Positions 1 through 9,513 are shown, counted from the first letter of the stretch. The stretch: DNA of 64,000 nt from Cognatishimia sp. SS12 (GCF_028369055.1 NZ_JAQNCZ010000001.1:682001-746000), one strand, 5' to 3'. Translations and numbers: made by a program. The notes: a model not told the origin generated them from the sequence alone.

Positions 1-564
1 GGCGGTCAGAAAGCCCGGCTGTCGCTGCTCTTGGCGACCTTGGATGCACCGCATCTGCTGATTTTGGACGAACCGACCAACCACCTTGATATCGAAAGCC
101 GCGAGGCCTTGGTTGAGGCGCTGACCGCCTATCGCGGCGCGGTCATTCTGGTCAGCCACGATATGCACCTGCTGTCGCTGGTCGCCGATCGGCTGTGGCT
201 GGTCAAGGATGGCGCGGTTACACCGTTTGAGGATGATCTGGATGCCTATCGGCGCTTGCTGTTGGCGAGCGATAAGCCCTCGGGCAAGGAAAAGCCAAAA
301 CCGGCCGCCCCCAAACGGGCGAGCCGCGACGTCATCCTTGCGCTTCGGGCTGAGGTGCGCAAATGCGAAGAGCGCGTCACCAAACTGAGTGAAATGAGTG
401 AAAAGCTGCAAGCCAAACTGGCTGACCCAATGCTGTATGAAAATGAACGACTGGGCGAAATGGAAGTCTGGCAGAAGAAATACGGCGAGGTACGCGATGC
501 GCAGGACCGCGCAGAAGCGTTGTGGATGACCGCGCTGGAAAAGCTTGAAACCGCTGAAAAATAA
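1..564 (+). CDS. ABC-F family ATPase, C-terminal part (cut by window edge)
   Basis: The reading frame is open from the first base, so the N-terminal half lies outside the window. It begins in the ABC signature (GGQKARLSLLL), then Walker B with LDEPTNHLD and the switch histidine (LVSHD). After the second nucleotide-binding domain comes a Lys/Pro/Ala-rich linker and a charged coiled-coil C-terminus of about 70 residues, as in YheS/Uup-type ABC-F proteins. ABC-F proteins have no membrane domain; they bind the ribosome E site and modulate translation. The substrate-free role here is inferred from the family. marC starts 14 bases after the stop but appears to have its own promoter. This is a different paralogue from the full-length uup-like gene further on. 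Confidence 0.88.
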   Translation, partial: GGQKARLSLLLATLDAPHLLILDEPTNHLDIESREALVEALTAYRGAVILVSHDMHLLSLVADRLWLVKDGAVTPFEDDLDAYRRLLLASDKPSGKEKPKPAAPKRASRDVILALRAEVRKCEERVTKLSEMSEKLQAKLADPMLYENERLGEMEVWQKKYGEVRDAQDRAEALWMTALEKLETAEK

Positions 565-572
565 AGTTTATC
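545..572 (+). promoter_or_regulatory. Candidate leaderless promoter of marC
   Basis: TTGAAA (545-550), 16-bp spacer, TTTATC (567-572), then exactly 6 nt before the marC ATG. No Shine-Dalgarno is present between the ABC-F stop and the ATG. The -10 is weak (3 of 6 consensus), so the call rests mainly on the geometry shared with other genes in the window. Confidence 0.4.
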
Positions 573-578
573 TGCCTT

Positions 579-1202
579 ATGGATACCGCATTTCTGATCA
601 CCGCCTTTGCAACCCTGTTTGTGATCATCGACCCCGTCGGTCTGATGCCGATCTTTATCGCGCTGACGCCGGGGGCGACGCCGCAACAACGCCGCGCCAT
701 TGCCATCCGCGCCTGCGTGATTGCCTTTGGCATCCTGTCTCTGTTTGCGTTTTTTGGCGAGGCCGTGCTGGGCTTCATCGGCATTTCCATGCCCGCCTTT
801 CGCATTGCCGGGGGGCTGCTGCTGTTTCTGACCGCGCTCGACATGCTGTTTGAACGCCGCTCAAAACGGCGCGAAGACCGGGTGGATGATCAGATCGAAG
901 AGATGCACGACCCATCGGTGTTTCCAATCGCCATTCCCCTGATCGCGGGCCCCGGCTCTATCGCGACGGTTATTCTGCTCAGCGGGCAGCTGCCCGGCAT
1001 CCAGGGCACGCTATTGGTGCTTGCCGTGGCCTTGGTTGTGATGCTCGCCGTCATGCTGTTTTTCCTCGCGGGGGGGCTGATGGAGCGCGCGCTCGGCCCG
1101 ATTGGGATCAATGTGGTGACACGGCTTTTGGGTATGTTGCTGGCTGCGCTGTCGGTGCAATTCATTCTCGACGGGCTCAAAGCCTTTGGCTTTGCATCGT
1201 AA
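579..1202 (+). CDS. MarC family integral membrane protein
   Basis: A 207-residue, strongly hydrophobic protein with about six predicted membrane segments. The first segment carries the family hallmark FVIIDPVGLMPIF, and a second conserved stretch, IPLIAGPGSIATVI, follows the central cytoplasmic loop. MarC/YhgN proteins were named for a supposed link to multiple antibiotic resistance that was later withdrawn, and no transport substrate is firmly established, so only family membership is claimed. Length is normal for the family. The ATG at 579 has no ribosome binding site; a promoter-like sequence ends 6 nt upstream. It lies between an ABC-F gene and a membrane protease gene with no functional link visible. 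Confidence 0.9.
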   Translation: MDTAFLITAFATLFVIIDPVGLMPIFIALTPGATPQQRRAIAIRACVIAFGILSLFAFFGEAVLGFIGISMPAFRIAGGLLLFLTALDMLFERRSKRREDRVDDQIEEMHDPSVFPIAIPLIAGPGSIATVILLSGQLPGIQGTLLVLAVALVVMLAVMLFFLAGGLMERALGPIGINVVTRLLGMLLAALSVQFILDGLKAFGFAS

Positions 1203-1243
1203 AATCACCGCGCGCCCCTATATTTTAGATAGGGGGTTTTGAG

Positions 1244-1825
1244 ATGACGGAATTTGAAATCGGCAATCTGGCCTATCTGGCCATTCTGGGCGTTGCGGTG
1301 GTGTTTTGGTTTTTTTCCGGCCATCGCCAAAGCCTCGGCAAATCAGTGCAACAGGCGCTGGCGTGGGGGCTGATTTTTCTGGGGATCATTGCCGCCTATG
1401 GCATGTGGGACGAGATCCGCGGCACCATCCTGCCGCAGCAGGCCAGCTTTAACGAAGGTGGCAGCATTGAAATTCCGCGCGCGCGGGATGGGCATTTTTA
1501 TCTGACCGCCGAAATCAATGGCACCGACATTGAATTTGTCGTCGACACCGGCGCCAGCGATCTTGTGCTGGCCCCCAAAGACGCAGCCAAATTAGGTTTC
1601 ACGGCAGACAGCCTGCAGTTTTTTGGGCGCGCCAATACCGCCAATGGCGAGGTGCGCACCGCGCCGGTGACATTGCGCTCGGTCGCGGTCGGACCCTATG
1701 AGGACCGCGATATTCGCGCCAGCGTCACCGAAGGCGCATTGAACATATCACTTTTGGGTATGAGTTATCTGAACCGATATGAGGCCATCACAATTGCCAA
1801 CGGGCAGATGAAGTTATCGCGCTAA
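1244..1825 (+). CDS. Membrane-anchored retropepsin-like aspartic protease (TIGR02281 type)
   Basis: 193 residues. Two hydrophobic segments (about 8-26 and 38-55) tether the protein to the inner membrane; the rest is a single clan AA aspartic protease domain with the active-site triad DTGAS at 101-105 and the downstream hydrophobic-hydrophobic-Gly motif (SLLGMSYL). One active-site motif implies a homodimer like retroviral protease; this is known of the family rather than visible here. The substrate is unknown. A GGGGG Shine-Dalgarno stretch lies shortly before the ATG at 1244. The stop overlaps the stop of holC on the other strand by four bases. Confidence 0.85.
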   Translation: MTEFEIGNLAYLAILGVAVVFWFFSGHRQSLGKSVQQALAWGLIFLGIIAAYGMWDEIRGTILPQQASFNEGGSIEIPRARDGHFYLTAEINGTDIEFVVDTGASDLVLAPKDAAKLGFTADSLQFFGRANTANGEVRTAPVTLRSVAVGPYEDRDIRASVTEGALNISLLGMSYLNRYEAITIANGQMKLSR

Positions 1826-2289
1826 GACTTTGGATGTTCAGCCTTTTTAACCCACGATCCATCTTCGTCTGACCAATATTGTGCGCTGCAACCGGCGTCA
1901 GTCAATGCTTTCCACTGCACACGGGCACGCTGCTCTGCGTCGGCATCGTGACCGTCAAACAAGATGCAGACCCGCTCAGCGGCATTGACCTCTGCGGCGC
2001 CGACGTCTGCGCCCTGCACCGACATCAGACACGCGCGCGGTGGATCGGCCGCGCTGTTTGTGGTCAGCAATATCGGTTGCACCCCATCATGCGCGCCCCC
2101 GGCCATGGCATGGGGCAGAAAGCTATCCGCTGCCCCATGCCACAATTTTTCATCCAGCCATTCCATCTGCCCGGGATCGGTGCCACGCACTTCGATCTGC
2201 CAGCCCGCGCCCTGCGCCTTGCCCAAGAGCAGCAAGAGCGCGCTGTCCAGCGAGGACTGTTTCAGGTGATAGAAATACGCGGCCCCCAT
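1822..2289 (-). CDS. holC: DNA polymerase III chi subunit
   Basis: 155 residues beginning with the typical chi N-terminus (YFYHLKQSSLDSALLLLLGKA), followed by the W-x-I-x-V-R strand and a central LWHGAADSFLPHA block that characterises the family. Chi joins psi in the clamp-loader complex and contacts single-strand-binding protein, helping replisome handling of lagging-strand DNA. The gene lies 5 bases downstream of pepA, the same pepA-holC order found widely in proteobacteria, so the two are probably co-transcribed. Its stop codon is interleaved with that of the convergent protease gene, leaving no room for a terminator. Confidence 0.9.
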   Translation of the reverse strand: MGAAYFYHLKQSSLDSALLLLLGKAQGAGWQIEVRGTDPGQMEWLDEKLWHGAADSFLPHAMAGGAHDGVQPILLTTNSAADPPRACLMSVQGADVGAAEVNAAERVCILFDGHDADAEQRARVQWKALTDAGCSAQYWSDEDGSWVKKAEHPKS

Positions 2290-2294
2290 TGGGA

Positions 2295-3758
2295 TTACTG
2301 CACCTCAAACCGGTTCTGCACCAACCGGTTGAGCGCCATGACGCCCCAGCCGGTCGCGCCTTTGGGCGCATGGGCGGTGTCCGATTTCACATGGGCCACA
2401 CCTGCGATATCTAGGTGGATCCAAGGCGTGCCCTCCTGCACAAACCGATGCAGGAATTCCGCCGCCGTAATCGAGCCCGCCGGGCGGCCGCCCACATTTT
2501 TGACATCCGCAATGCGCGATTTCAGCTGATCGGCATAGGCCTTGCCCAGCGGCAGACGCCATGCGCCTTCGTTTTCCGCATTCGCCGCTTTCAAGAAAGC
2601 GTCGCAAATAGTGTCGTCATTGGAAAACACACCTGCGTTTTCATGGCCAAGCCCGATGATCACCGCGCCGGTCAGTGTCGCCAGGTCAATCATGGCAGCG
2701 GGTTTGAAGGTTTCTTGCGCGTAGTGCATTACATCACACAGCACCAGACGCCCTTCGGCATCGGTATTGATGACTTCGATTGTGTCGCCTTTCATCGAGG
2801 TGACAACATCGCCGGGACGTGTCGCGCTGCCGGATGGCATGTTTTCAACCAGACCGACCAGGCCCACGACATTCGCCTTGGCGCGGCGCAATGCCAGTGC
2901 GCGCATGGTGCCGGCCACGACCCCTGCGCCGCCCATATCCATGGTCATATCTTCCATGCCGGCCGCGGGTTTCAGGGAAATGCCGCCGGTGTCAAACACC
3001 ACGCCCTTGCCCACGAGAGCCAGCGGCGCGCTGTCGTCTTCACCGCCCATCCAGCGCATGACCACAACTTTGGACGGGCTGTCGCTGCCCTGCCCGACAC
3101 TCAGCAAGGCCCCCATGCCAAGCTCCGCCAGCTTGTCTTCCTCCAGCACGTCCACCTCAAGGCCAACGCCGCGCATCGCAATCAGACGTTCGGCAAATTC
3201 GGTTGTGGTCAGAACATTGGCAGGCTCGTTCACCAGATCGCGGGTGAAAAACACGCCTTCGGCCACCGCCAGCAGCGGCTCTGCCTTGGCGGAGACGCCC
3301 TCTGGGTCATTGACCATCATGGTGACAGTCCGGCTATCTTTGGTCTCTGCGTCGCTCTTGTGGCTGTCAAAGCGATAATCGCGCAGCGCCAGACCAAGGG
3401 CGACCTGATCCAGTTTGTTGTGGTTGTTCAGGCACACCAGCAGGGCATCAGTGCCGCGTTTTTTGGCCAAGGTTGCCCCGGCCGCGCGGGCCTCAGCGAC
3501 GCTGCATTTGCGGTCAAGGCAGATCACATCCACCGCTTTGGCGGCCATGCTGTTCGGATAGGCAAGAACATGCGCATCGCCTGCCTTTGGCGCATCCTCA
3601 ATCAAGCGGGCAATCGCCCCCTTGGTCAATCGGTTCACACGTCGCGCCAATGGGTCCATACGCCCATCCGGAGTGACAAATACCGCGACGCGCCCTTCAA
3701 ATCCTGCGATTGCATCAATGTCGCTTTCGACAAAAGTCATCTCAATTGGTTTTACCAA
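2295..3758 (-). CDS. pepA: Leucyl (cytosol) aminopeptidase, M17 family
   Basis: 487 residues. The C-terminal catalytic domain carries the M17 signature NTDAEGRLVL and the metal-binding stretch VGKGVVFDTGGISLKP; the N-terminal macro-like domain begins FVTPDGRMDPLARRVNRL. The enzyme is a hexameric two-metal exopeptidase for peptide turnover; in some bacteria PepA also binds DNA, which cannot be judged here. Start choice: TTG at 3758 has a GGGAG Shine-Dalgarno at good spacing and gives an N-terminus (MVKPIEMTF) resembling relatives; ATG at 3740 is the alternative and has no comparable site. The gene is divergent from lptF and followed by holC. Confidence 0.93.
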   Translation of the reverse strand: MVKPIEMTFVESDIDAIAGFEGRVAVFVTPDGRMDPLARRVNRLTKGAIARLIEDAPKAGDAHVLAYPNSMAAKAVDVICLDRKCSVAEARAAGATLAKKRGTDALLVCLNNHNKLDQVALGLALRDYRFDSHKSDAETKDSRTVTMMVNDPEGVSAKAEPLLAVAEGVFFTRDLVNEPANVLTTTEFAERLIAMRGVGLEVDVLEEDKLAELGMGALLSVGQGSDSPSKVVVMRWMGGEDDSAPLALVGKGVVFDTGGISLKPAAGMEDMTMDMGGAGVVAGTMRALALRRAKANVVGLVGLVENMPSGSATRPGDVVTSMKGDTIEVINTDAEGRLVLCDVMHYAQETFKPAAMIDLATLTGAVIIGLGHENAGVFSNDDTICDAFLKAANAENEGAWRLPLGKAYADQLKSRIADVKNVGGRPAGSITAAEFLHRFVQEGTPWIHLDIAGVAHVKSDTAHAPKGATGWGVMALNRLVQNRFEVQ

Positions 3759-3885
3759 GGTCGTGCTCCCTATCTATTGTGACAAGTCCTATCCAATCCA
3801 CCAGACGTTGACCAGATAGCAGTTTTCCCGACCGATCAATTGCTTTAAGCTCAGCGCAAAGATCAACGTGCCTGGGGGGCAATCG

Positions 3886-5004
3886 GTGAACAGATTCGAC
3901 CGCTATATGCTGTCGCAACTCATGATGCTGTTCGGCTTCTTTGCGCTGGTGCTGGTCTCCGTTTATTGGGTGAACCGCGCCGTTGTGCTGTTTGATCGGC
4001 TGATTGCAGACGGGCAATCCATTGGCGTTTTCCTTGAATTCACCATGCTCAGCCTGCCGAATGTTATCAAGCTGATCCTGCCCATCGCCAGCTTTGCTGC
4101 TGCCACCTATGTGACCAACCGGCTGTCAAGCGAGAGCGAGCTTGTGGTAATGCAGGCCACCGGGTTCAGCCCGTGGCGGCTGGCCCGCCCGATCCTGAAT
4201 TTTGGCATCATTGCCGGTTTGATGATGGCGGCGTTGACCATTGTTCTGGTGCCCACCAGCTTGACGCAGCTCGATCAGCGAGAACGCGAAATCGCCGAAA
4301 ACGCCACCGCGCGTTTGCTAAGCGAAGGTACCTTTCTGCACCCCTCTGGCAATATCACATTCTACATCCGCGACATCAGCAGCGATGGCGTCTTGCACGA
4401 CCTGTTTCTGTCGGATCGCAGCAACCCGAAACAGACCATCACCTATACCGCGGAAGAGGCGTATCTGATCAAATCCGACGCCGGGCCAAAACTGGTGATG
4501 GTCGATGGGCTTGCGCAGGTTGAAAACACCGAAGATGGGCGGCTGTTCACCACAAATTTCGCAGATTTCGCCTATGATATCAGCAGCTTCCTGCAATATC
4601 GCAACAATCAGCAAAAGTCGCTGGAACGCACGGGCACGCTTGATCTGATCCGCGTGCCTGAAGATATCGCGCTGAAGCTTGACCTGCCACTGGGGTGGGT
4701 GATGGCCGAATTGCACGGGCGGTTTGCCCAGATTGGCATGGTGATCGTGGCGGCGCTGGTTGGGTTCTCAACCCTGCTGCTGGGGGGCTTTAGCCGCTTT
4801 GGCGTCTGGCAGCAGATCGTTCTGGCCTTTGCCATTTTGGTGGCGCTGGAAGCGATGAAAAACGGCGTCAGCGATCCCGTGCGCCGCAACGCTGAGCTGT
4901 GGTATCTGATGTATGTGCCTTCTGTGATCGGACTTGCGCTGGTTGTGCTGATGCTGGCCAGTCGCGCCTATCCGATTTCTCTGCGAAAACGGGGCACGTC
5001 ATGA
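3886..5004 (+). CDS. lptF: LPS export ABC transporter permease LptF
   Basis: 372 residues, with membrane helices near the N-terminus, a periplasmic beta-jellyroll in the middle and helices at the C-terminus, as in the LptF/LptG (YjgP/YjgQ) family. LptF and LptG form the permease core of LptB2FG, which lifts LPS from the inner membrane toward LptC, LptA and LptD. Several starts are possible; GTG at 3886 (MNRFDRYMLSQLM) is chosen because a run of six G lies about 7 bases upstream and the N-terminus matches relatives. GTG at 3868 would add six residues. It heads a coupled operon: the stop overlaps the lptG start (ATGA). lptB, lptC and lptA are not in the window. Confidence 0.9.
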   Translation: MNRFDRYMLSQLMMLFGFFALVLVSVYWVNRAVVLFDRLIADGQSIGVFLEFTMLSLPNVIKLILPIASFAAATYVTNRLSSESELVVMQATGFSPWRLARPILNFGIIAGLMMAALTIVLVPTSLTQLDQREREIAENATARLLSEGTFLHPSGNITFYIRDISSDGVLHDLFLSDRSNPKQTITYTAEEAYLIKSDAGPKLVMVDGLAQVENTEDGRLFTTNFADFAYDISSFLQYRNNQQKSLERTGTLDLIRVPEDIALKLDLPLGWVMAELHGRFAQIGMVIVAALVGFSTLLLGGFSRFGVWQQIVLAFAILVALEAMKNGVSDPVRRNAELWYLMYVPSVIGLALVVLMLASRAYPISLRKRGTS

Positions 5005-6098
5005 CGCTCTATTTCTATTTCGCGCGTAAATTCATCTGGTTTTTCATGGCGTTGGCGGGCGTTTTTGCTCTGTTGCTTCTGCTCTTCAGCCTGGTGGAGC
5101 ACCTACGGCGCTTTGACGTTGCCGAAATCGGTCTGTTTGAACTTTTCCGCCTCATGCTGCTGAACATGCCACGGGAAATGTATCAGATCATTCCGCTGAT
5201 CATGATCCTGTCCTCGCTCACCCTGTTTCTTAGCCTTGCGCGCAGCAGCGAATTGGTGGTGACACGCGCCAGTGGCCGCTCGGCCCTCAAAAGCCTGCTC
5301 TCGCCCATCGCGGTGGCGTTGCTGATTGGGCTGTTTGGGACATCCACGCTAAACCCGATCGTTGCCGCAACCACGAAACGCTATGACGAATTGGCCGCCG
5401 CCTTCAACAGCGGCGGCACCAGCACGCTGTCGATCTCGCGCGAAGGCATCTGGCTGCGTCAGGGCAGCGAACGCGGGCAGACGGTGATCTTTGCCGAAGG
5501 GGCCAACCACGACGCCACCAAACTGCGCGGTGTCATGATGCTGAGCTACGCGCCTGATGGTGGTCCACGTCGCCGCATCCAAGCAGAGCGCGCCTCGCTT
5601 GAAGAGGGGCATTGGGCACTGCAGGGCGTGAAACTCTGGCCGCTGCTGGGCAATGAAAATGCAGAATCTGCCGCCGAGCGTCACGACAGTTTTGAATTGC
5701 CCACCACGCTCACGCGCGAGCAAATTCGCGACAGTTTTGGCAAGCCCCGCGCGGTCTCGGTCTGGGAATTGCCGCGCCTGATCAACCAGCTTGAAACCGC
5801 CGGATTTTCGGCGCGCCGCCATACGATGTGGCTGCATATGGAATTGGCGCAGCCCCTGTTTCTGATTGCCATGGTTCTGGTCTCTGCCGCCTTTACCATG
5901 CGTCACACGCGGTTTGGGCGCACCGGGGTTGCCGCGCTGGCAGCAACGATGTCCGGCTTTGCGCTTTATTATGTGCGCAACTTCGCGCAGATCCTTGGGG
6001 AAAACGGCCAGATCCCAATTGAACTTGCGGCCTGGACCCCGCCTGTGGCCAGCGTGCTCTTGGCAGTCGGATTGCTCTTGCATATGGAAGACGGATGA
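5001..6098 (+). CDS. lptG: LPS export ABC transporter permease LptG
   Basis: 365 residues of the same fold as LptF: N-terminal helices (FIWFFMALAGVFALLLLLF), a coupling region near LARSSELVVTRASGRS, a periplasmic jellyroll, then C-terminal helices. It is the partner permease in the LptB2FG complex. The ATG at 5001 overlaps the lptF stop by four bases (ATGA) and the gene ends in another four-base overlap with lptD, so translation of the trio appears coupled. Longer in-frame readings upstream of 5001 lie inside lptF and have no support. Confidence 0.9.
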   Translation: MTLYFYFARKFIWFFMALAGVFALLLLLFSLVEHLRRFDVAEIGLFELFRLMLLNMPREMYQIIPLIMILSSLTLFLSLARSSELVVTRASGRSALKSLLSPIAVALLIGLFGTSTLNPIVAATTKRYDELAAAFNSGGTSTLSISREGIWLRQGSERGQTVIFAEGANHDATKLRGVMMLSYAPDGGPRRRIQAERASLEEGHWALQGVKLWPLLGNENAESAAERHDSFELPTTLTREQIRDSFGKPRAVSVWELPRLINQLETAGFSARRHTMWLHMELAQPLFLIAMVLVSAAFTMRHTRFGRTGVAALAATMSGFALYYVRNFAQILGENGQIPIELAAWTPPVASVLLAVGLLLHMEDG

Positions 6099-8287
6099 TG
6101 CGGATCAACTCTCTGACACCCCGGCTCGCCGCAGCGACGCTGAGCGCAGTTTTGCTGCTCAGCGCGCCAATGGTTATGGCCCAGCAACGCCCAGCGGATG
6201 AAAACGTCATCCTTTTGGCCGACTCCGTCTATCTGCGCGGCAATAACACGCTTGAGGCGCGCGGCAATATCGAGGCCACACGCGGCGAGACCAAACTGAC
6301 CGCAAGCGCGATCATCTATGACAGCCAGGCTGATACCATCACTGTGGAAGGTCCGATCACAATTGTCGACGGCGACACGGTTGAGGTCTTTGCCGAATTT
6401 GCCGAACTTGATACCGCGCTGCAAAATGGCCTGCTGAAAAGCGCGCGGCTGGTGCTGCGTCAGCAGGTGACCATTCAGGCCGCTGAGGCCGAGCGCATCG
6501 CCGGCAAAAAATCGGTGCTGTATTCCGCCACCGCGACCTCCTGCATCACCTGTGGCGACGAAGCGCCGCTCTGGCAGGTGCGGGCCCGCAAAGTCACCCA
6601 TGACGAAGAAGCGCGCCAGCTTTATTTTGATGATGCGCAATTTCGCGTCATGGATGTGCCGATCTTTTACCTGCCGCGCCTGCGCTTTCCGGACCCCACG
6701 CAGACGCGCGCCACCGGGTTTCTTTTCCCTGAAATCAAATCGCGCTCCCGCCTCGCGACCGGGGTTAAGATCCCCTATTTCATTGCCATCGGCGATCACA
6801 AGGATCTGACGCTGACGCCGTATATCTCGCCCAATACGCTGACCATGGAATGGCGGTATCGGCAGGCATTTCGAAATGGCGGGCTTACCTTTGAAGGTGC
6901 GCTGTCGCGGGATGACTTCAGCACCCAGGGCAACCGCGCCTATGTGTTTGGCAATGGCGCATTTGAACTCGCGCGGGATTACACACTCAGCTTTGATCTG
7001 AAGGCCGTGTCCGATGATGCCTACCTTGCGGATTACGACTATTCGGGTCTGGACCGGCTCACCAGCGAAGTGGCGCTGACACGGGTCAATCGCGATGAAA
7101 ATACCAAACTGGCGCTGCTGCACTATGAATCCCTGCGCGCCAGCGAAAGCAATCTGACGCTTCCGGCGATCGTTCTTTCGGCCCGGAAACAGAAACGCTT
7201 TTACCCCAATGCTTTGGGCGGCGAAGCGCTGTGGGAACTGGAAGCCCATGCGCATCATCGCCGCTCTGACGTGGCAACGGATGCCAATGGCGATGGGGTG
7301 ATTGATGGGCGCGATGTGGCGCGCCTGAATGCCAATCTGGAATGGCGCGACACTTGGCTGACCCAAGGTGGGCTGGAATATGGCGTCACCGCCGCAGTGG
7401 CGCTGGACGCCGCGCGCACTACGCAGGATTCAAACCTCAGCGATGAATCCTATCTGCAAATCACACCCACCGTGGCGGCGCATCTGCGCTATCCGCTGAT
7501 CCGCCAGACCAACGCGGGGGCCACGCAAATCCTTGAGCCAATTGCACAAATCGCCTGGTCCGGCGGTGGGCTGCGGCTGGGCAGCGATCTCGCCAATGAC
7601 GAAAGCACGCGCGTCGAATTTGACGAAGGCAACCTTTTGGCGCTGTCGCGGTTTCCGTCTGATGACCGGCGCGAACGAGGTCTGGTCGGGGCTTGGGGGC
7701 TGAATTGGTCGCGGCTTGGCCCGGGCTGGGACGCGCATTTGACCGTGGGTCAGGTGGTGCGCGCCGAGGCGCATCCTGATTTCAGCACCAGCTCTGGCCT
7801 TGCAAGCCAGGCCTCCGATTTTCTGATTGCCACCAAGCTCAATGCCGAAAACGGGCTGTTCTTTACCACACGCACCCTGGTGGATGGCATCGAAGGCCTT
7901 GGCAAAGTTGAGGCGCGCGGCGGCTGGGACAGCGACAAGCTGGATGTCAGCGCCTCTTATGTCTGGCTGGATTCCGACCCGGCCGAAGATCGCGCCACCG
8001 ATCTGTCCGAATGGAACTTTGACGGTGCCTACCGCGTCAATCGCCACTGGACGGGATTGGCCAATTGGCGCTTTGATGTGGCCAGCCGAGAGACCGCCGA
8101 AGCGGGCATCGGCTTTGAATATCGCAACGAATGTGTGAAAGCGCGGTTTTCCGTATCGCGTCGCTTCACATCTTCTACTACGGTACTCCCAGCAACGGAT
8201 CTCAGCTTTACGGTTGAAATTCTGGGCTTTTCCGCGAATAGCGTGGATAAGAGCTATGCAAGAAAATGCGAAGAGACGGCAGGATGA
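6095..8287 (+). CDS. lptD: LPS-assembly outer membrane protein LptD
   Basis: 730 residues. An N-terminal signal peptide ends near VMAQQ (about residue 30). It is followed by an OstA/LptA-like jellyroll (LADSVYLRGNNTLEARGNIEATRG spans its first repeat) and a long beta-barrel with alternating aromatic strands. The protein inserts LPS into the outer leaflet, normally as a plug-and-barrel complex with the lipoprotein LptE, which is not recognised in this window. A short Cys-rich stretch (CITCGDE) lies just before the barrel, plausibly for a disulfide. The gene sits between lptG and the OMP chaperone surA with ATGA overlaps on both sides, so transport bridge, barrel and chaperone are made together. 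Confidence 0.93.
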   Translation: MMRINSLTPRLAAATLSAVLLLSAPMVMAQQRPADENVILLADSVYLRGNNTLEARGNIEATRGETKLTASAIIYDSQADTITVEGPITIVDGDTVEVFAEFAELDTALQNGLLKSARLVLRQQVTIQAAEAERIAGKKSVLYSATATSCITCGDEAPLWQVRARKVTHDEEARQLYFDDAQFRVMDVPIFYLPRLRFPDPTQTRATGFLFPEIKSRSRLATGVKIPYFIAIGDHKDLTLTPYISPNTLTMEWRYRQAFRNGGLTFEGALSRDDFSTQGNRAYVFGNGAFELARDYTLSFDLKAVSDDAYLADYDYSGLDRLTSEVALTRVNRDENTKLALLHYESLRASESNLTLPAIVLSARKQKRFYPNALGGEALWELEAHAHHRRSDVATDANGDGVIDGRDVARLNANLEWRDTWLTQGGLEYGVTAAVALDAARTTQDSNLSDESYLQITPTVAAHLRYPLIRQTNAGATQILEPIAQIAWSGGGLRLGSDLANDESTRVEFDEGNLLALSRFPSDDRRERGLVGAWGLNWSRLGPGWDAHLTVGQVVRAEAHPDFSTSSGLASQASDFLIATKLNAENGLFFTTRTLVDGIEGLGKVEARGGWDSDKLDVSASYVWLDSDPAEDRATDLSEWNFDGAYRVNRHWTGLANWRFDVASRETAEAGIGFEYRNECVKARFSVSRRFTSSTTVLPATDLSFTVEILGFSANSVDKSYARKCEETAG

Positions 8288-9513
8288 CACGCAAGATGAC
8301 GCTGAAACACCTAATTTCTTCCGCCCTGACAGCGGCTGTGCTGTTGACCGGTGCGCCTGTGGCAGAGGCGCAGAGCCTGTTCAGCCCGGCTGTGACGGTG
8401 AACGAACGGGTTGTCACCTGGTACGAAGTAGACCAGCGGGTGAAGTTTTATGAAACCATCCGCCGTCTTGGAGATCTGCAAAAAATCGCGCGCGATGAGT
8501 TGATCGACGATCGGCTGCGGTTGCAGGCGGGCGAGGCGCTTGGCATTGAAGTCGATGATGACGCGGTCTCCGCTGGCATGACTGAATTTGCGGGCCGCGC
8601 CAATCTGACGGCAGAGCAATTTGTTGCCGGTCTGGCGCAGAATGGCGTTGATGCGCAGACCTTCCGCGACTTTGTGCGCGCCGGTCTGGTCTGGCGGCAA
8701 GTGGTGGCCGCGCGCTTCCGGGGTCGTGTGCAGGTCTCGGACGCGGAAATTGACGCCGCCTTGGGCGCTGCCGGTCAAGCCGGGCTGCGCGTGCTTTTGT
8801 CAGAAATCATCATCCCGGTCACGCCGCAGAACGAAGGAGAGGTCAAGCAGCTCGCCAATGAGCTGAGCACCCTGACCTCTTATGCGCGGTTCTCGGAGGC
8901 CGCAGGCCGTTTCTCTGCGGCGCGCACCCGTGCAAATGGCGGGCGTCTGGATTGGTTGCCGCTGACCAATCTGCCGGCCCCACTGCGGCCTGTCATTCTT
9001 GAACTGAAACCGGGCGAGGTTTCGGCCCCGCTTGAGCTGGAGGGCGCCATTGCCGTGTTCCAGATGCGCGGCATCGAAGAAATGCCGGTCCCTGCCACCG
9101 AATTTGCGGCGATTGAATATGGCGTGTTGCGCTTGCCCGGTGGCCGTTCACCAGAGACCCTGGCGCGGGCCGCCGAAATTCGCGGCAATATCGACACTTG
9201 CGATGATCTTTATGGTGTCAACTACGGTGGCCCCGAAGCCGCCCTGTCCATCGAAGCCAAGGCCCCCGCAGATATTCCGCGCAATATCGCGGTTGAGCTT
9301 GCCAAACTGGACCGGCACGAAGTCTCCACCGCGCTGACCAGCGCTGATGGCAGCCAATTGCTCTTTGTGATGCTGTGCGGTCGCACCGCCGCTATCAACG
9401 AAGAGGCCAGCCGCGAAGACGTCGCCGCAGCGCTGCGCAATCGTCGACTGTCCTCTTACGCCGATGGCTATCTGGCCCAGCTGCGCGCCGAAGCGACCAT
9501 TGTGGAAAAATGA
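8284..9513 (+). CDS. surA: Periplasmic peptidyl-prolyl isomerase/chaperone, SurA-like
   Basis: 409 residues from the ATG that overlaps the lptD stop. The signal peptide ends around PVAEAQS. The SurA N-terminal chaperone domain follows (VNERVVTWYEVDQRV, then LIDDRLRLQAGEALGI). After it comes one parvulin-like domain (LLSEIIIPVTPQNEGE to LELEGAIAVFQMRGI), with a C-terminal segment that looks like a degenerate second domain. SurA escorts unfolded outer-membrane proteins, LptD among its clients, to the Bam complex. The ATG at 8284 is preferred to in-frame starts inside lptD because it forms the same ATGA junction as its neighbours. pdxA follows with another overlap. Confidence 0.87.
   Translation: MTRKMTLKHLISSALTAAVLLTGAPVAEAQSLFSPAVTVNERVVTWYEVDQRVKFYETIRRLGDLQKIARDELIDDRLRLQAGEALGIEVDDDAVSAGMTEFAGRANLTAEQFVAGLAQNGVDAQTFRDFVRAGLVWRQVVAARFRGRVQVSDAEIDAALGAAGQAGLRVLLSEIIIPVTPQNEGEVKQLANELSTLTSYARFSEAAGRFSAARTRANGGRLDWLPLTNLPAPLRPVILELKPGEVSAPLELEGAIAVFQMRGIEEMPVPATEFAAIEYGVLRLPGGRSPETLARAAEIRGNIDTCDDLYGVNYGGPEAALSIEAKAPADIPRNIAVELAKLDRHEVSTALTSADGSQLLFVMLCGRTAAINEEASREDVAAALRNRRLSSYADGYLAQLRAEATIVEK

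Noticed and set aside
2415-3782. 455-codon plus-strand frame opposite pepA
   Set aside because: Shadow of the aminopeptidase reading frame; its His/Gln/Arg-rich sequence has no family features.
3808-3840. TTGACC upstream of lptF as a promoter
   Set aside because: The hexamer is good but no acceptable -10 lies 16-18 bp downstream.
5969-7366. 465-codon minus-strand frame opposite lptD
   Set aside because: Lies opposite the conserved LptD sequence; composition is typical of an antisense shadow.
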